A stretch of 64,000 bases of DNA from Bathymodiolus brooksi (taxonomy: Eukaryota; Mollusca; Bivalvia; Mytilida; Modiolidae). The notes below the pieces were generated by a model. The model ran no database searches, was not told where the DNA came from, and worked only from the letters and a program-made list of their open reading frames with translations. Below are positions 24,171 through 35,119 of this stretch, piece after piece. Both the position numbers and the translations under genes were made by a program. Numbering within the stretch: the stretch's first letter is position 1; each line of letters begins with the position of its first letter. Location: assembly GCA_963680875.1 (NCBI GenBank), contig OY804580.1, forward strand, positions 94,083,353 through 94,147,352, in the 5' to 3' direction.

Positions 24171-24956
24171 CTTGTAGATGTAATCCACCCAGTAGGTACA
24201 TACAATACATTTTTATAGCATTTGAATGGTTTTTGATACTTACCAGGTATATTCTAGTAAGATTTGTTTTTTTTAATAATATACTACTTTACTGTTTGAC
24301 TCGCCTGTTAACAAAACACCTTAGGTGCCCAGGTAAGCAAAAATAATCTAAGGTTCCCTGTTTTACAATAGATCTCTTATCCAGGGTTAATAGACATTTA
24401 CGGAAAGTGTAAGACTATGAATCCTAGTACGAATACGAGTACTACTTCGACAGGAAATATACAGGAATGGTCTCAAAAGAAATAAACAAAAACTTTTGAA
24501 GTCGTTGGATAATCTTGTTCTCGTAATTTTGAATTTTATATTGCGACAATCGTTGGTGACTTTGCATCATTTCGTTACTGCGCGTTATTTTTATGAATGG
24601 AATTTTCTCCTGGCCAGCTAAAGCGTATTAATCTTATTCTCTAGATTTCGATATATGGCTCTCCTTTCTATCGTTATCTTTAGGAATGATTTTATCCAAT
24701 CATAGGTCGTCAAATAAATACAACATCGTACAATAATGACCCCCTACACTCTAGACAACAGATCGCTAGGAAACCAGAATGTTTAAACTAAATCGCCTCA
24801 TATCTGAATACCGGATTAAAGTTGAACACGCAATATGTGAACTTAAATGTTACAAGGTGATGGAGGCATCCTCGAACAAAGCTTAAGAATTTAGTCAAAA
24901 TATGTGCAGGATTTGTTAATCGTCGAAAAACATTGTTCAACGATTAAATATATATC
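24171..24956. other. Intergenic, nothing recognised
   Basis: No gene recognised; immediately upstream of the LINE fragment and possibly part of its 5' sequence. Confidence 0.35.
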
Positions 24957-25770
24957 TTGTGCATAGCTATATGTTACCTGCCTCCGAATGAATCAAGTAG
25001 GCCTAATGAACAAGAAATGTTCTTTGAAAACCTATTACGGCAGGTTTATTGTAATCAAACGATTGGAAATATAGTGATTTGCGGCGATTTTAATTCTCGC
25101 TGTGGATATTATTCAGATTTCATAGAAGGTGTTGATGAAATAAGTCCTAGATCAGTAATCGACGTGAATGAAAATTATAACGGTGATCTCTTCATTAACT
25201 TCTTGACCGATATAAAAACCTATAACAACAACTGTGGTAAATCAAGATATAAGCCCTATTGGAATGACATTTTGCAAAACCAGTGGAACAAAGTATGTTC
25301 ACTCGAAAAAATGTGGTTAAAATCTACGGGTTCTAACAGTCAAAAGAAAACTCATAAAGAAAGCTATTGTTCCCAAAGGAAATCCTTTGACAGACTTAAT
25401 CGAAAATATAAACGTAAATACTTAATAGAAAAACAGAACAGTCTCGAAGAAAAACTGATGGCCTCAAATCAAAAAGACCTTTGGAAATCGATTGGAAAAC
25501 TCGGTATTTCTATTGAACGTAACCAAAGTATACCATGGTCAGTTATAGACAATGAAGGTACCGTACAAACTGATAAGAACGTAGTTCTAGGTCAATGAAA
25601 ATCAGACTTTGAACAACTTTTTTGCATAGATCAAATCACTCGTCCACCCGTTAACGATAATGACACATTTGCAAATCAACCAGATGTGACAGAACTGAAC
25701 GAACCGATTTCGGGAGAGGAAATTATTGTTGCCGTTGAACGGGTAAAGCTCCGCAAAGCCGCTGGACGGC
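24957..25770 (+). pseudogene. LINE endonuclease-linker fragment, internally deleted
   Basis: The start (ICYLPPNE, then IVICGDFNSRCGYYSDFIEG) matches the APE-type endonuclease of non-LTR retrotransposons, with the G-D-F-N motif intact. The C-terminal half of the endonuclease, including the S-D-H motif, is missing: the frame jumps to the basic linker (RKSFDRLNRKYKRKYLIEKQ, DLWKSIGKLGI). A stop at 25596 interrupts it. The next part, LNEPISGEEIIVAVERVKLR then KAAG, is the start of the reverse transcriptase. It stops where the THAP exon begins. Confidence 0.75.
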
Positions 25771-25773
25771 CAG

Positions 25774-27713
25774 CTGAGAAAAGCCTGGATCCATTACTGT
25801 CGACGATGGAATTTCGATCCAACATCAGGTCACAGATTGTGCTCCACCCACTTCACCCGTGACTGCTTTGAAAGGGATCCTTTGAGAATGATGGAACTTG
25901 GTGTTGATGGAACCTTCAAGCGACGACTGAAGCTAGATGCAACCCCAAATGTGCTCCTAGCATCACCTGACCCGGAGAAAAAAAATGGCGAAACTCCAGT
26001 TGTTCAACACCTACACATTCCCAGGGGAGCACTACAGAAGCGTCAAAAGGCCGAGGTATGTGATTTTTAACATTACAACATTACACATGTGCAAAGGCTA
26101 GTCGAGAAGATCGATAATAATTAATGATATTAGAGTGCAAGTCGTGGCTTAGAAGTACATGTAGGTCATCATGCTCCCCCCTTTTTGGCAGCTTACCACG
26201 ATCAGACGATCACGGGCGTATACATCAAGTTTTGCATGTTGTAATCCCGTTTAAATTTCATGCATAATATACAAGTGTTATAATTTATTTCCAGTTTCAT
26301 AAATTACTAGTATATACGTTCTCCACACATGTACAAATGTACGTACGGTCCAGATTCTGACCTTTACCAAATGTAAACAAATAACAATACTATTTTTAAC
26401 TCAGATTTGACAACTGAAAATACACCACTGTATGTTACAGTGCATATATAAAAAACAAAACAAATTCATATAAACATGATAAAGAAGAAAAATGAACAAG
26501 CAAACTCAAAGAAAAAAATACAAGTGTGAAATTGTTTACCAAACAGAAATGTGCAATGTATACAGATGTAACCTTTTGAACATGTAGCTTATAATATTGT
26601 TTATTTAGGTTTGCGAGTTGTTTCGAATGTGACACACATCAAAGGTACATTGTAGTCTAGAATCAGGTGGACTTAAAATGTATGAAAATCTGTACACATC
26701 TATTCTACTTGTGAACATTCATAAGAAAAAGTGTTTGCATCCAAAAGATGAAATGTGGTGGTTTTATTTTGTAACAAATCAAATGTAAATATTTGTATAT
26801 TTTTTTTCAAACTGATTTGATTTTTGCAGGTTAGGAATAGCTGCACTTCATTACAACGAGAACTGCAACAGAAACCAAGCAACAACTAAAGATGGACAGC
26901 AATGCTTCAACACCTGCTACCCAAAGAAGAGAATACATGCTGTTGCAAAACCTAGGATGACACCACCACCATCATTTGGTTAGTATACAGTCATACATCA
27001 GTAATTTGAGAACCACTCATTTCTCAATCCACTTTTTTCAATCCTGCATATTCTTTTATCAGTAACTAAACAATATGCATTTCTTGAAAAAAATTGTGCA
27101 GTCCCTGTGAGGTTTTACTGTACATGTATACTTCACACTGTAATGTAAAATTCATACCTTTTGACAAATTTAATTTTGTCAAACTTCCAGTTTCACCAAG
27201 ATGAAGAACAGCAATAAATATAAAAACCTTGTTCTTTTGCACTGATTTTCTTTTTTCTCACATGTATTATCCCCTGTCCTTCCTGTTTTCAGTTAAAATT
27301 TGTTAAAGCACCTTAACGGTTTATTTGATGTGTTGCAAGAATGAGCTATACATTTTTACTGACAATTTTTCATGCTTTTAACTAAAGTTTAATAATTCAA
27401 GGAAATATAGTCATGTAGGTACACAGTGTTGAGAAACAAATTAAAAATATCAACTCTACTAATATAAAGTTGCAATTGTGATATATGTCATTTACCAGAT
27501 TTTATAACTTTCTTTTTTATTGTAGTGTATGTGGCCCTGATCAAGCAGGCAGTAGTGAAAAGAATACGATCAGAGTGCAGTACCCACTTTAATGCCCTAG
27601 ATGATGTAAAAGTGCTCAACACTACCAATTCACCGTCTCTGACATCATCATTCACTATATTTGAGAAAGCAGACCTCATTCAGAGACATCGATCAAGATT
27701 TAGCAGACAATGA
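25774..27713 (+). CDS. THAP zinc-finger gene with conserved NENxNR module (3 or more exons, 5' end missing)
   Basis: Exon at 25774-26055: LRKAWIHYC, W, PTSGHRLCSTHFTRDCFERD and RRLKLDATPNV match the second half of a THAP DNA-binding finger (C-x-x-H-F, then L-K-x-D-A-x-P). The first half (C-x2-4-C) should be on an earlier exon that I cannot find. Donor GTATGT at 26056. Exon at 26830-26978 after TTTTTGCAG: AALHYNENCNRNQATTKDG and CFNTCYPKK. Donor GTTAGT. Exon at 27526-27713 after TTTTTTATTGTAG: VYVALIKQAVVKRI to the stop. The last junction keeps frame. The first needs an extra exon, and 26295-26338 (44 nt, AG/GT borders) would fit the phase. THAP proteins bind DNA and many derive from P-element transposases. 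The second module is conserved in my memory of invertebrate proteins but has no function I can state. Confidence 0.6.
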
Positions 27714-27839
27714 AAAGACTGTGAACATTAAAATTTAATTCTACATGTAAATTGTATATAATAATCTGCAGTGTATATAATTCACAGTTCATAGAAATAG
27801 TACATATTTCAAACAAATGTTACTCAAACAGTAGCATAT

Positions 27840-28817
27840 TTAAACCCACAATATTCTTCTGATGGAAAAGTCTCTTATTTTCTGAACAACACAAGCTGGT
27901 AAAATTTTCCTGTTATGACTTCCAAGTTTGTGCCAAATCCACTGTACGAAGCGTCTGTAAGCCATAAATCTGTATTGTCTGAAATAAAAAATTTTAGATT
28001 CAGTTTCACTTATTATAACAGTTTATAAAATAATTAATTAGAAGATTTTACAGTTTTTTAGCTTAAACATATTTTATTTGCTCAAATGTGCAAAACGGAT
28101 AAGACACAAGTTAAACAAACTTATGAAGTCTTCTCCTATATACAATAAGTTACAACATTATTTGATAGAGCATGCATGTATATAAATATTTCTTACATTA
28201 ATATGTGTAGATTGAACTAAAACAGAGAATGAAGAAAGGAATGAGAGAGAGGATTAGTGGTGGTGATGTGTGCGATTGTTGTTTTGGTGAACAACTAGAC
28301 AATAAGAAACCTTTCAGAGTATGATTCTAAACATTTTATATCTTCCTATATTCACAATTATTTGTATATTAAAAATATAACTGTTAATTTGTCCTGTAAA
28401 TAATTCTTCTGTATATCCAATAATAATTTATATAAAAACAAATTTATGAGTTTACATGACAAAGTCTTGTGTTGTAAGTTCTGTATGTTAATAAATATAA
28501 TTTGTATAAAGATACAAATTATTCATTGTAAACATACCTGTTTATAGTTATGCACATTTTACTAAAAAATAAAATGTTGAAATATGATTACATACTCATT
28601 TAATGGCTCGTTGTCATCAAAAGGACCAACATTTTACAAGAACTCATACATGCTGACGTGAAGAACTTGTCGGTTAAGGCAGTTGGAAATAAAAATGTCA
28701 CTGTCTGTAATACACTGCATGTCCTCTGATAGCATCTGGGAGTGGACTGCGGGCACTTCAACATAACAAATACATTCTTCTGGTGTTGTCATTGAGGAAC
28801 AATTGCCACATTCACAC
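27840..28817 (-). pseudogene. P2RX7_C-like gene, exons 2 and 3
   Basis: Exon 2 is 28596-28817 and exon 3 is 27840-27978, with a 617-bp GTATGT...TTTCAG intron. Exon 2 reads CECGNCSSMTTPEECICY, then CITDSDIFISNCLNRQVL. Exon 3 has YRFMAYRRFVQWIWHKLG and ILPACVVQKIRDFS. The order W-C-x-C-G-x-C, C-I-T, N-C-L, Y-R, I-P-x-C-V-V-x-x-I-R is that of the P2X7 receptor intracellular domain, which occurs as a stand-alone protein in many invertebrates. Its role there is unknown; in P2X7 it binds zinc and guanine nucleotides. Splice phases fit: GA|A, and TG|G making the expected Trp at the exon 1/2 junction. An in-frame TAA after MYEFL in exon 2 breaks the domain. It converges with the THAP gene 126 bp away. 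Confidence 0.72.
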
Positions 28818-28962
28818 CTAAAAAATAAGATACATTACTTACATATAAAGCAAGCATAACATGACAAAATATACACATGGGGTACATTTATAAAGTAAAT
28901 ACATATGGATATAAAGTAGACTGATGGGACTGACAGAGTGGTTCCAGAAACAGATGGTGTAA

Positions 28963-30025
28963 AGCTTATGAAGGGTTTTACTATGCAGTTGGGAAGAAAA
29001 AGAACGGATATAGAGCAAATGTCAATGAGAGAACATCCCATATCCAATGTGACTGGCTGATCAAAAACAGACATCTATAGGTGGCCACACCATCTTCAAC
29101 AACTGGGACACCCCACAAAATACAGCAAGCCCTAAATGACCCCCGACAAAAAACAAAGTGGATCAGTGGCCAAAATACTAGAACAATTTTTCAAATATGA
29201 TTGAAAACTGCCTCTAATCTAGAATGGAATTGAGAAGTAATTGATTCTTGTTGTCTCGAAAACATTTAAGTCAACATTTCGGGTAACTCGAAAACGTTTT
29301 CTGGATCTTCAACAGTAATTACTAAGCAAATTTACCCCTGATGAATACAATTACTGGCTGTGTACCCTATCTTGCCAGGTACCCATGCAAGGTGTTTCTG
29401 TCAACTTGAAAGTGCCAGTTAAAATGTTGTTCAACAGGTATTAAACTTCACAGGGAGCCACTTTACCAGAACTTTCTTTAAAATTTCTGAAAACTTTTTG
29501 TAGAAATGTACATAACATGCATAAATACAATGGTTAGTGTTGAGATTGGGTACTCAGCCAGTAGACCTGACAACTCAAAAGAAATGTACCAACTTGCAGA
29601 CTTGTTCAAGATATGCATAATATCCCAGTAATTGTATAAGCAAATATATAAAGTTGTGGATTTTCTGGAAAAGAGGTCAATGCTTGAGCTGTTGTGGATT
29701 GTGAATTATTTGTTTGCTGCTTCATTTGAGTGAAAATAATGTTAAAATTACTCAATTTTCTCTTTACCTGGCAAGACTCACACTATCAGTATCAATATGG
29801 CTGCAGCACTAACAAAAGTCAGATGGGCTTAGTCTTTCGTTTCTAATCTCTCCTGTTCGAAATGTGTCAGGGTTAATTTTATACATGTACGAAGTAGAAT
29901 CCTAAAAAAAGGGACATATGAGGCACTACGACAGTCATCTTTATTCGTAAATGGGGGGGAGGGGTAAGATATCATCAGTACAACCTGTTTACTTATATTA
30001 TTACAGTTTTTCGTTCAATCACGTG
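28963..30025 (-). repeat. Intron-1 repeat H1, left part (before Polinton)
   Basis: From AGCTTATGAAGGG to TTCAATCACGTG this matches 43017-44085, 47041-48120 and 51000-52080. It is the part of the host gene's intron 1 that was tandemly duplicated (about 1.2 kb unit). The Polinton splits this copy at CACGTG, and H1 continues at 42874-43016. Short ORFs inside are repeated along with it and show no protein motif. Confidence 0.8.
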
Positions 30026-30263
30026 AGTAGTATAGATGCACCATCCACCTCGCATTTGTGGGGGTGCTGTGTGGGGGTGCCGGAAGTGATCGCGTGCGCA
30101 GGCGCGACCGAAAGTTGCATCACCGGAAGTTGCGTCACCGGAAGTAGTGAACCGGAAATGAAAGGGAGATAATTTCCCCCCTTTTTTTATCCGATATTTC
30201 GCGCGTTTTTTTCCGGAACTCCTCTAGAGTCTAGGTACGAACAATGGAATTGTGAATCCAACC
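30026..30263 (+). repeat. Polinton left terminal inverted repeat
   Basis: Pairs with 42622-42873 in inverted orientation. Best conserved are GAAATGAAAGGGAGATAATT and GAACAATGGAATTGTGAAT. It is rich in CCGGAAGT/CCGGAAAT words (ETS-type cores). The two arms differ at many positions and by indels, unlike freshly copied ends. Confidence 0.88.
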
Positions 30264-31492
30264 TGTATCGAGTCACTATAGACCTATTACCCCCTATGTT
30301 AAACCATTTTTCCCTCCTGAATTGTGCAGTCAGCCGTTATTAATTGACTCAGTGGTATGTGTATGCAATATATGACTGCATTTTCTATGTTCTTTTGTTT
30401 GTTTGGTTTTTTCGTAAATAAAATGTTATTCATCATACGGGGCTTTACATTATAACAAAACCCCAAGTACATTTTCTAAGCTTTATTGATAAGACGATGC
30501 ACAAAAGTCTTGACTAATTACGGCTCTTCACTGGAACACCTGTCTCAATCGATAATGAAGTATTCCAAACCGGGTAAATTTACATAATTTTGTGTTGCTT
30601 AATGAAAGACCTCATTATTATTCTATTATTCTAAGTATTGTACCATTCATAGGGGTTTTAACACCGTGTTTTAATTACCAATAATAATGCATACTTTAAT
30701 ACAAATAATTACACACTGAATATATTACCAGACCACTGCAAAATTGTATGATTTTATAAGATGGATTTTTTATTACGGTCTATTAGGCAACCCTTAAATT
30801 TTATATTGGTTTTTTCTAAAGAGGCCCCGCGTTTAATTATGCATACGCGTGCCAGTGAAGTGGGTATTCGATGCGTGAAGTAATCAAAAGGAGATTAACC
30901 CCCAATGATCAGACAAGTTGAAACATGAATGTATTTACTACGTATGCCCTTAGGTGAACTTTAGGTGATTTAAATATAAACATAATACAGAAAAAAAAAA
31001 TCAATACCAAGTATTGCTAAATTGATTTCAACCGTACCCGACTGTTAAAATATGCAGATTATGTAGGGAAAACAACAGATATTTTTGTACCCGTGTGCTG
31101 TAACTATATTCTTTCGAAATCCAATAAGAATTTTTCTTTTGAAGAATTTAATTAGCGTTATATTTTTGACAAACTTTTCGTCTGCTAATTCTATTGATTT
31201 TATGTTATCGGATAACCAAGATATTTAAAATGTCCTTTCGTAAAAGTCGCGTGGCGTCTGCTGCATTCCTTACACGGTTTAGCTATATTTACTCTGGTGA
31301 AACCAAATGACGTTTATTTTACAGTTTTTGTCATTGTAACATGAACTTTTACTTATTTATTTTTGGTGTTCTACCATCTAGAGCACACTGAACGACAACT
31401 TAGTTATTAGTAGTAGTTTTGATATTATAGTATTATTTTTCACATCAGATATGTATAAATTTGAAATGTTAAGAATTTGAACTATATTTATA
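30264..31492. other. Polinton interior without genes; internal repeats
   Basis: 30660-30890 is repeated in part at 33805-34085 (ATTACCAATAATAA... and CCCCGCGTTTAA...GTGAAGTAAT). 30949-31140 is an inverted copy of about 38045-38255 (CCAAGTATTGCTAAATTGAT). Both look like duplicated non-coding or leader segments. No coding sequence is recognised. Confidence 0.55.
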
Positions 31493-31960
31493 ACAAGGAA
31501 GCTACTATGCCAAGAGTTTCCTATGGGTTGAGTTGAAGTTTTTCGCTCGCCACCATGACTCGGTTAACCCTTACGGAATATCTGTGTCACAAATGACCAC
31601 AGATATGTTCCACTTGTCGTAAGCACTTCCCGGTCCTTTCCTCATTAATGTGTATAACATTATTGCATAGAGCGGATATACTAAGTTGATATAACTTGTT
31701 TCTAATTGTGCATTTATGACAATAAATATATGTTTAAACTAAATTAATGGCTTATCGCCGAGTTCGTAGCTAAGGTAACACGATGGGTGCCACTAGGGGT
31801 GCAGAAACCGCTAACTCTTCCAGAGCACCCGAGTACACCCCAGGTTTTATTTAGATTTGTGTTACTCGATCTTTAGTTTTTCTGTTTATTCTTTTGTCAA
31901 TCGATGTTTGTCCATTTTTCTTTGCCCATTGTGATGTCTGTCCTTCGATTTTAATTGGTG
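31493..31960 (+). repeat. Dispersed bivalve-type repeat inside the Polinton
   Basis: Contains AACAAGGAAGCTAC, GTTAACCCTTACGGAATATC and CACGATGGGTGCCACTAGG in an order I recall from a very abundant repeat in mussel genomes. The superfamily is uncertain and the ends are not defined here. Confidence 0.45.
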
Positions 31961-32229
31961 AAACTTGATTCCAAATAGGTTTTTCCTTTTTTATCTGATA
32001 TACAGTTGTATAGGAATTTAATTTGTTGTCATTTAGCTGGGATTTCCTTATTTCTTCTGGTTCCCAGTTTTTTTCAAAATTTCAGAATTCATTAGAATAG
32101 GTTCAATTGAATGACTGATTACTGCCAGTAGTTACCCTGATTTGTTATAGGGGTTGTAGCGCATTTAGGTTCACTCTTCTCTTCTGTATTTCTCTCTTGA
32201 TGACGTAAGCAAACTTTACAAGGTCTCGG
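31961..32229. other. Polinton interior, nothing recognised
   Basis: Short AT-rich spacer between the dispersed repeat and the Gypsy fragment. Confidence 0.3.
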
Positions 32230-32756
32230 TGATAATGCATCTGCATTGTTGTGTTACCTACCTGGAGATGATGATAAAAGTCTGTTCACAGTCATCATTC
32301 CACTGAAATATTGACCCTTTTCACACAGCTTATGCAATGGTCTGGCTATGATTGCAAAGTTTGTTCACATATTTCCTGTAATAGGGCCAAAGACCAAGAA
32401 AGCCCCCCCCCCCCCCTCATTTGCTTAGGTGTTTTTGGTCTGGGCCAGTCTTGAACAGTTTTAACTTTATCAGGACCTGTACTAATTCCTTCTTCTGAGA
32501 CCACACCCTCCAAAAAAACTTAACATTAGTTTGAAAAAAAAAAAAAAATTAACTAGATGAAAGGTTCAATCACCCCCAAGTCAAGCATTCTAAGTATTTT
32601 CTCCTTTTCTGTTTGTCTCTTACCATATGGTAAGCGTCTGAGTGGTTGCCTTATTGGTACTGCACTCCCTGTATTGATTTTATGTTGTACCAAATCTGTA
32701 TGACCTAAATCACCTTTGGATTTTGAGAAAACAACATTTTGGTGTTTTGTTAACAA
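32230..32756 (-). pseudogene. Gypsy reverse-transcriptase fragment inside the Polinton
   Basis: The upstream part reads HKINTGSAVPIRQPLRRLPY, then KEKILRMLDLGVIEPFI, the start of a Ty3/Gypsy RT (H-x-I-x-T-G...P-I-R-Q...R-x-P...M-L-x-x-G-V-I-E-P). After a gap and frame changes, FLGLWPYYRKYVN and KGSIFQWNDDCEQTF match the thumb and connection region. The catalytic palm (Y/F-x-D-D) is missing. It is unrelated in detail to the Gypsy element at 52195. Confidence 0.7.
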
Positions 32757-33180
32757 TTTTGACGATGTGATTCGAGTTCTTTATACATTTTTCATGTTCA
32801 TTTAAATTTGTAATCACTATTTTGTCCTTTTATTGTGTTTTTGTGCATCCGTGTTCAATATGTTCGTCATACATTCGTTTTGTTTTTTGTTTTTGACGTT
32901 TACTTTTTTGAGGTTTCACTCGGATTTTCGTGCTTATTCAACATCTTAATTACTATTTTGTTGACTTGTTGGAGTTTTGTCATAGATGTTTACGTTAGTA
33001 TTCGATATTTTCATAATGTGTTTCATTCTGTGTGAGATTTTGTCGTTTACTTTTTTGATTCCTTCCTCCAATTTTCGTGTTTATTCAACATCTTAATCAC
33101 TATTTTTGTTGACTTGTTACAGCTTTGTCATAGATGTTTACGTTAATATGTGATATTTTCATAATGTGTTTCGTTTTGTC
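32757..33180. other. T-rich spacer with imperfect 180-bp duplication
   Basis: 32920-33025 and 33080-33185 repeat ATTCAACATCTTAAT...TTGTTGACTTGTT...CATAGATGTTTACGTTA. No gene. Confidence 0.5.
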
Positions 33181-33189
33181 TGAGATTTT

Positions 33190-33725
33190 TTCATTGGCGG
33201 AGGAGAAGGAGTATAGTCGTAGCCTGTTTCCTTCGGCGGCGCGGCTCCGCCACCACCCGCCGCTGCTGCTGCTGCTGCTGAAGATTTCTTTCACTAATTA
33301 TTCGCATTGTGGCTGCTGCTGCTGCTGCTGGTGATTTCTTTCACTAATTATTCGTATTGTGGCTGCTGCTGCTGCTGATTTCTTTCACTAATTATTCGTA
33401 TTGTGGCTGCTGCTGCTGCTGGCGATTTCTTTCACTAATTATTCGTATTGTTTTTGTTTTTGTTATATTTTTTCTTGAACTTTCACTAATTATTCGCATT
33501 GTTTTTTGTTTTTGTTATATTTTTTCTTGAACTTTCACTAATTATTCGTTTTGTTTTTGTTATATTTTTTCTTGAACTTTCACTAATTATTCGTTTTGTT
33601 TTTGTTATATTTTTTCTTAAACTTTCACTAATTATTCGTTTTGTGTTTGTTTTTGTTATATTTTTTCTTGAACTTTCACTAATTATTCGTTTTGTTTTTT
33701 GTTTTTGTTATATTTTTTTCTTGCA
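33190..33725. repeat. Compound tandem repeat with CTG runs
   Basis: TTTCACTAATTATTCG recurs at least ten times. In the first half it is joined to (GCT)n/(CTG)n runs (33260-33420), in the second half to TTTTTGTTATATTTTTTCTT. The two unit types share one core, so the array switched spacer sequence part-way. The hydrophobic ORF on the plus strand is a by-product. Confidence 0.88.
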
Positions 33726-34100
33726 CTTTCTATCTATAAGGACGTTTCTTGATTCCGTCCTCTAATTTTTTTATTTATTCAACATCTTAATCACTATTTT
33801 GTTGACCGTGTCTTAATTACCAATAATAACACACTGAATATATTACCATACCATAAAAATCAATCATGAACTTAAAAACTCATACTGTCTTTCTAAGATT
33901 ATAAAAGTCCCTCCCCTCCAATAATGGGTTGAAGGTCAATACACCTATGAAAAAAACATCTGTTCAATCTTCGTGTAAAACGCATTATAAGATGTATTTT
34001 AATTAAGGTCTATCGTGCAACATTATATTTATACTGGTTCCTAAAGAAGTCCCCGCGTTTAAGTATTCAATACGTGAAGTAATTATTAAACCTCCAAATC
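33726..34100. other. Polinton spacer downstream of ATPase
   Basis: Contains the second copy (33805-34085) of the internal repeat at 30660-30890. No gene. Confidence 0.5.
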
Positions 34101-35105
34101 TCAACAATTCCTATTATTTCCCTGGGGATACATTTGATGCGCCAAGGCCATGATCTGCGATACGTCTCTCGGGTTTTTGAAGACGACCATGTAATGGGCA
34201 TTGAGACTTATGGTTCTATGGTGTTTTCCTCGATGAAACAGATTCTGAACGATGTACATGACACTGATGTTTCTGTGGTGACTCTTCTTCGTAAACAGAG
34301 AAGCTACTCTTTGATCCGTTTCGTCCATGAGATCGTCTAGGATGATTAAATGTTTTTCTCTGGGGTCGAGGGTGTCCAGATCCGGCAATCCTTGGTGAAA
34401 GTCCACCCCATCTACGGTTCCGTATAAAGTCTGGTATTCTCCATAACACCACAAGATGCGATCCGGTATTGGGGTCATCATGTGTTTGATATTGTGTACG
34501 AATCTCCTGACAAAGACGGATTTTCCACTTCCGGTTGGTCCCGAGATTACACTGGTAAATGGATGGACCCACGGCATGAAATGATCGGGATCGTATCCGT
34601 CTGGAACGTAAAATGTGTAAGGATTGTTGGTTTTCAAAATATAATAGGGTTCTTCTTCATTACTCTGTGAGTATGGCTGCTGCGGTGGCGGAGGCTGTGG
34701 CGTATTTCCCTCTCTCAGCGGCGGCGGCGAAGGCTGTGGCGTATTTCCCTCTCTCAGCGGCGGCGGCGGCAGTTGTGGCGTATATCCCTCTCTCAGCAGC
34801 GGCGGCGGCAGTTGTGGCGTATATCCCTCTCTCAGCGGCGGAGGCGGCGTATATCTCTCTCTCAGCGGCGGCGTATATCCCTCTCTCAGCGGCGGATACG
34901 CATCACTGCTCTGTGGATACGGATGAGTTGTTCCATGCTTATTTCTTTTATGTCTCAACATGACATCTTTTCTCGAACATTTCAGTTTACATACGGGGCA
35001 TGTTGAAGACATCTCGTAAAACACGTCTTTCCTCTTTGACGGTTTGTATACGACTGACTGAATTAGGGTAGATGGGGGCATATTTATAACAAACAAATAA
35101 TACAT
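34101..35105 (-). CDS. Polinton FtsK/HerA-like packaging ATPase with C2H2 finger (C-terminus truncated)
   Basis: A 334-residue ORF. Residues about 35-60 form a C2H2 finger (CPVCKLKC...RHKRNKH). Residues 70-145 are Pro-rich with about six REGYTP/REGNTP repeats. The ATPase begins with HPFTSVISGPTGSGKSVFVR (Walker A GPTGSGKS); HLIILDDLMDE is Walker B. VMYIVQNLFHRGKHHRTISL with N-A-H-Y-M-V-V-F-K-N-P-R-D is the downstream sensor region of A32-type viral packaging ATPases. These motors pump viral DNA into capsids. The end (MYPQGNNRNC) stops about 50-60 residues before the usual end, so it is truncated. The initiator may be the first ATG or the Met at residue 9. It starts 14 bp after the PC4-like gene, typical compact Polinton spacing. 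Confidence 0.85.
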   Translation of the reverse strand: MYYLFVINMPPSTLIQSVVYKPSKRKDVFYEMSSTCPVCKLKCSRKDVMLRHKRNKHGTTHPYPQSSDAYPPLREGYTPPLRERYTPPPPLREGYTPQLPPPLLREGYTPQLPPPPLREGNTPQPSPPPLREGNTPQPPPPQQPYSQSNEEEPYYILKTNNPYTFYVPDGYDPDHFMPWVHPFTSVISGPTGSGKSVFVRRFVHNIKHMMTPIPDRILWCYGEYQTLYGTVDGVDFHQGLPDLDTLDPREKHLIILDDLMDETDQRVASLFTKKSHHRNISVMYIVQNLFHRGKHHRTISLNAHYMVVFKNPRDVSQIMALAHQMYPQGNNRNC

Positions 35106-35119
35106 TTCTAACTTTTATT

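Noticed and set aside
33499..33765. 88-residue hydrophobic ORF that could be a membrane protein
   Set aside because: It is a translation of the tandem repeat (ELSLIIRF units) with no other support.
34613..34963. Ala-rich plus-strand ORF
   Set aside because: It is the antisense of the Pro-rich repeat region of the Polinton ATPase gene.
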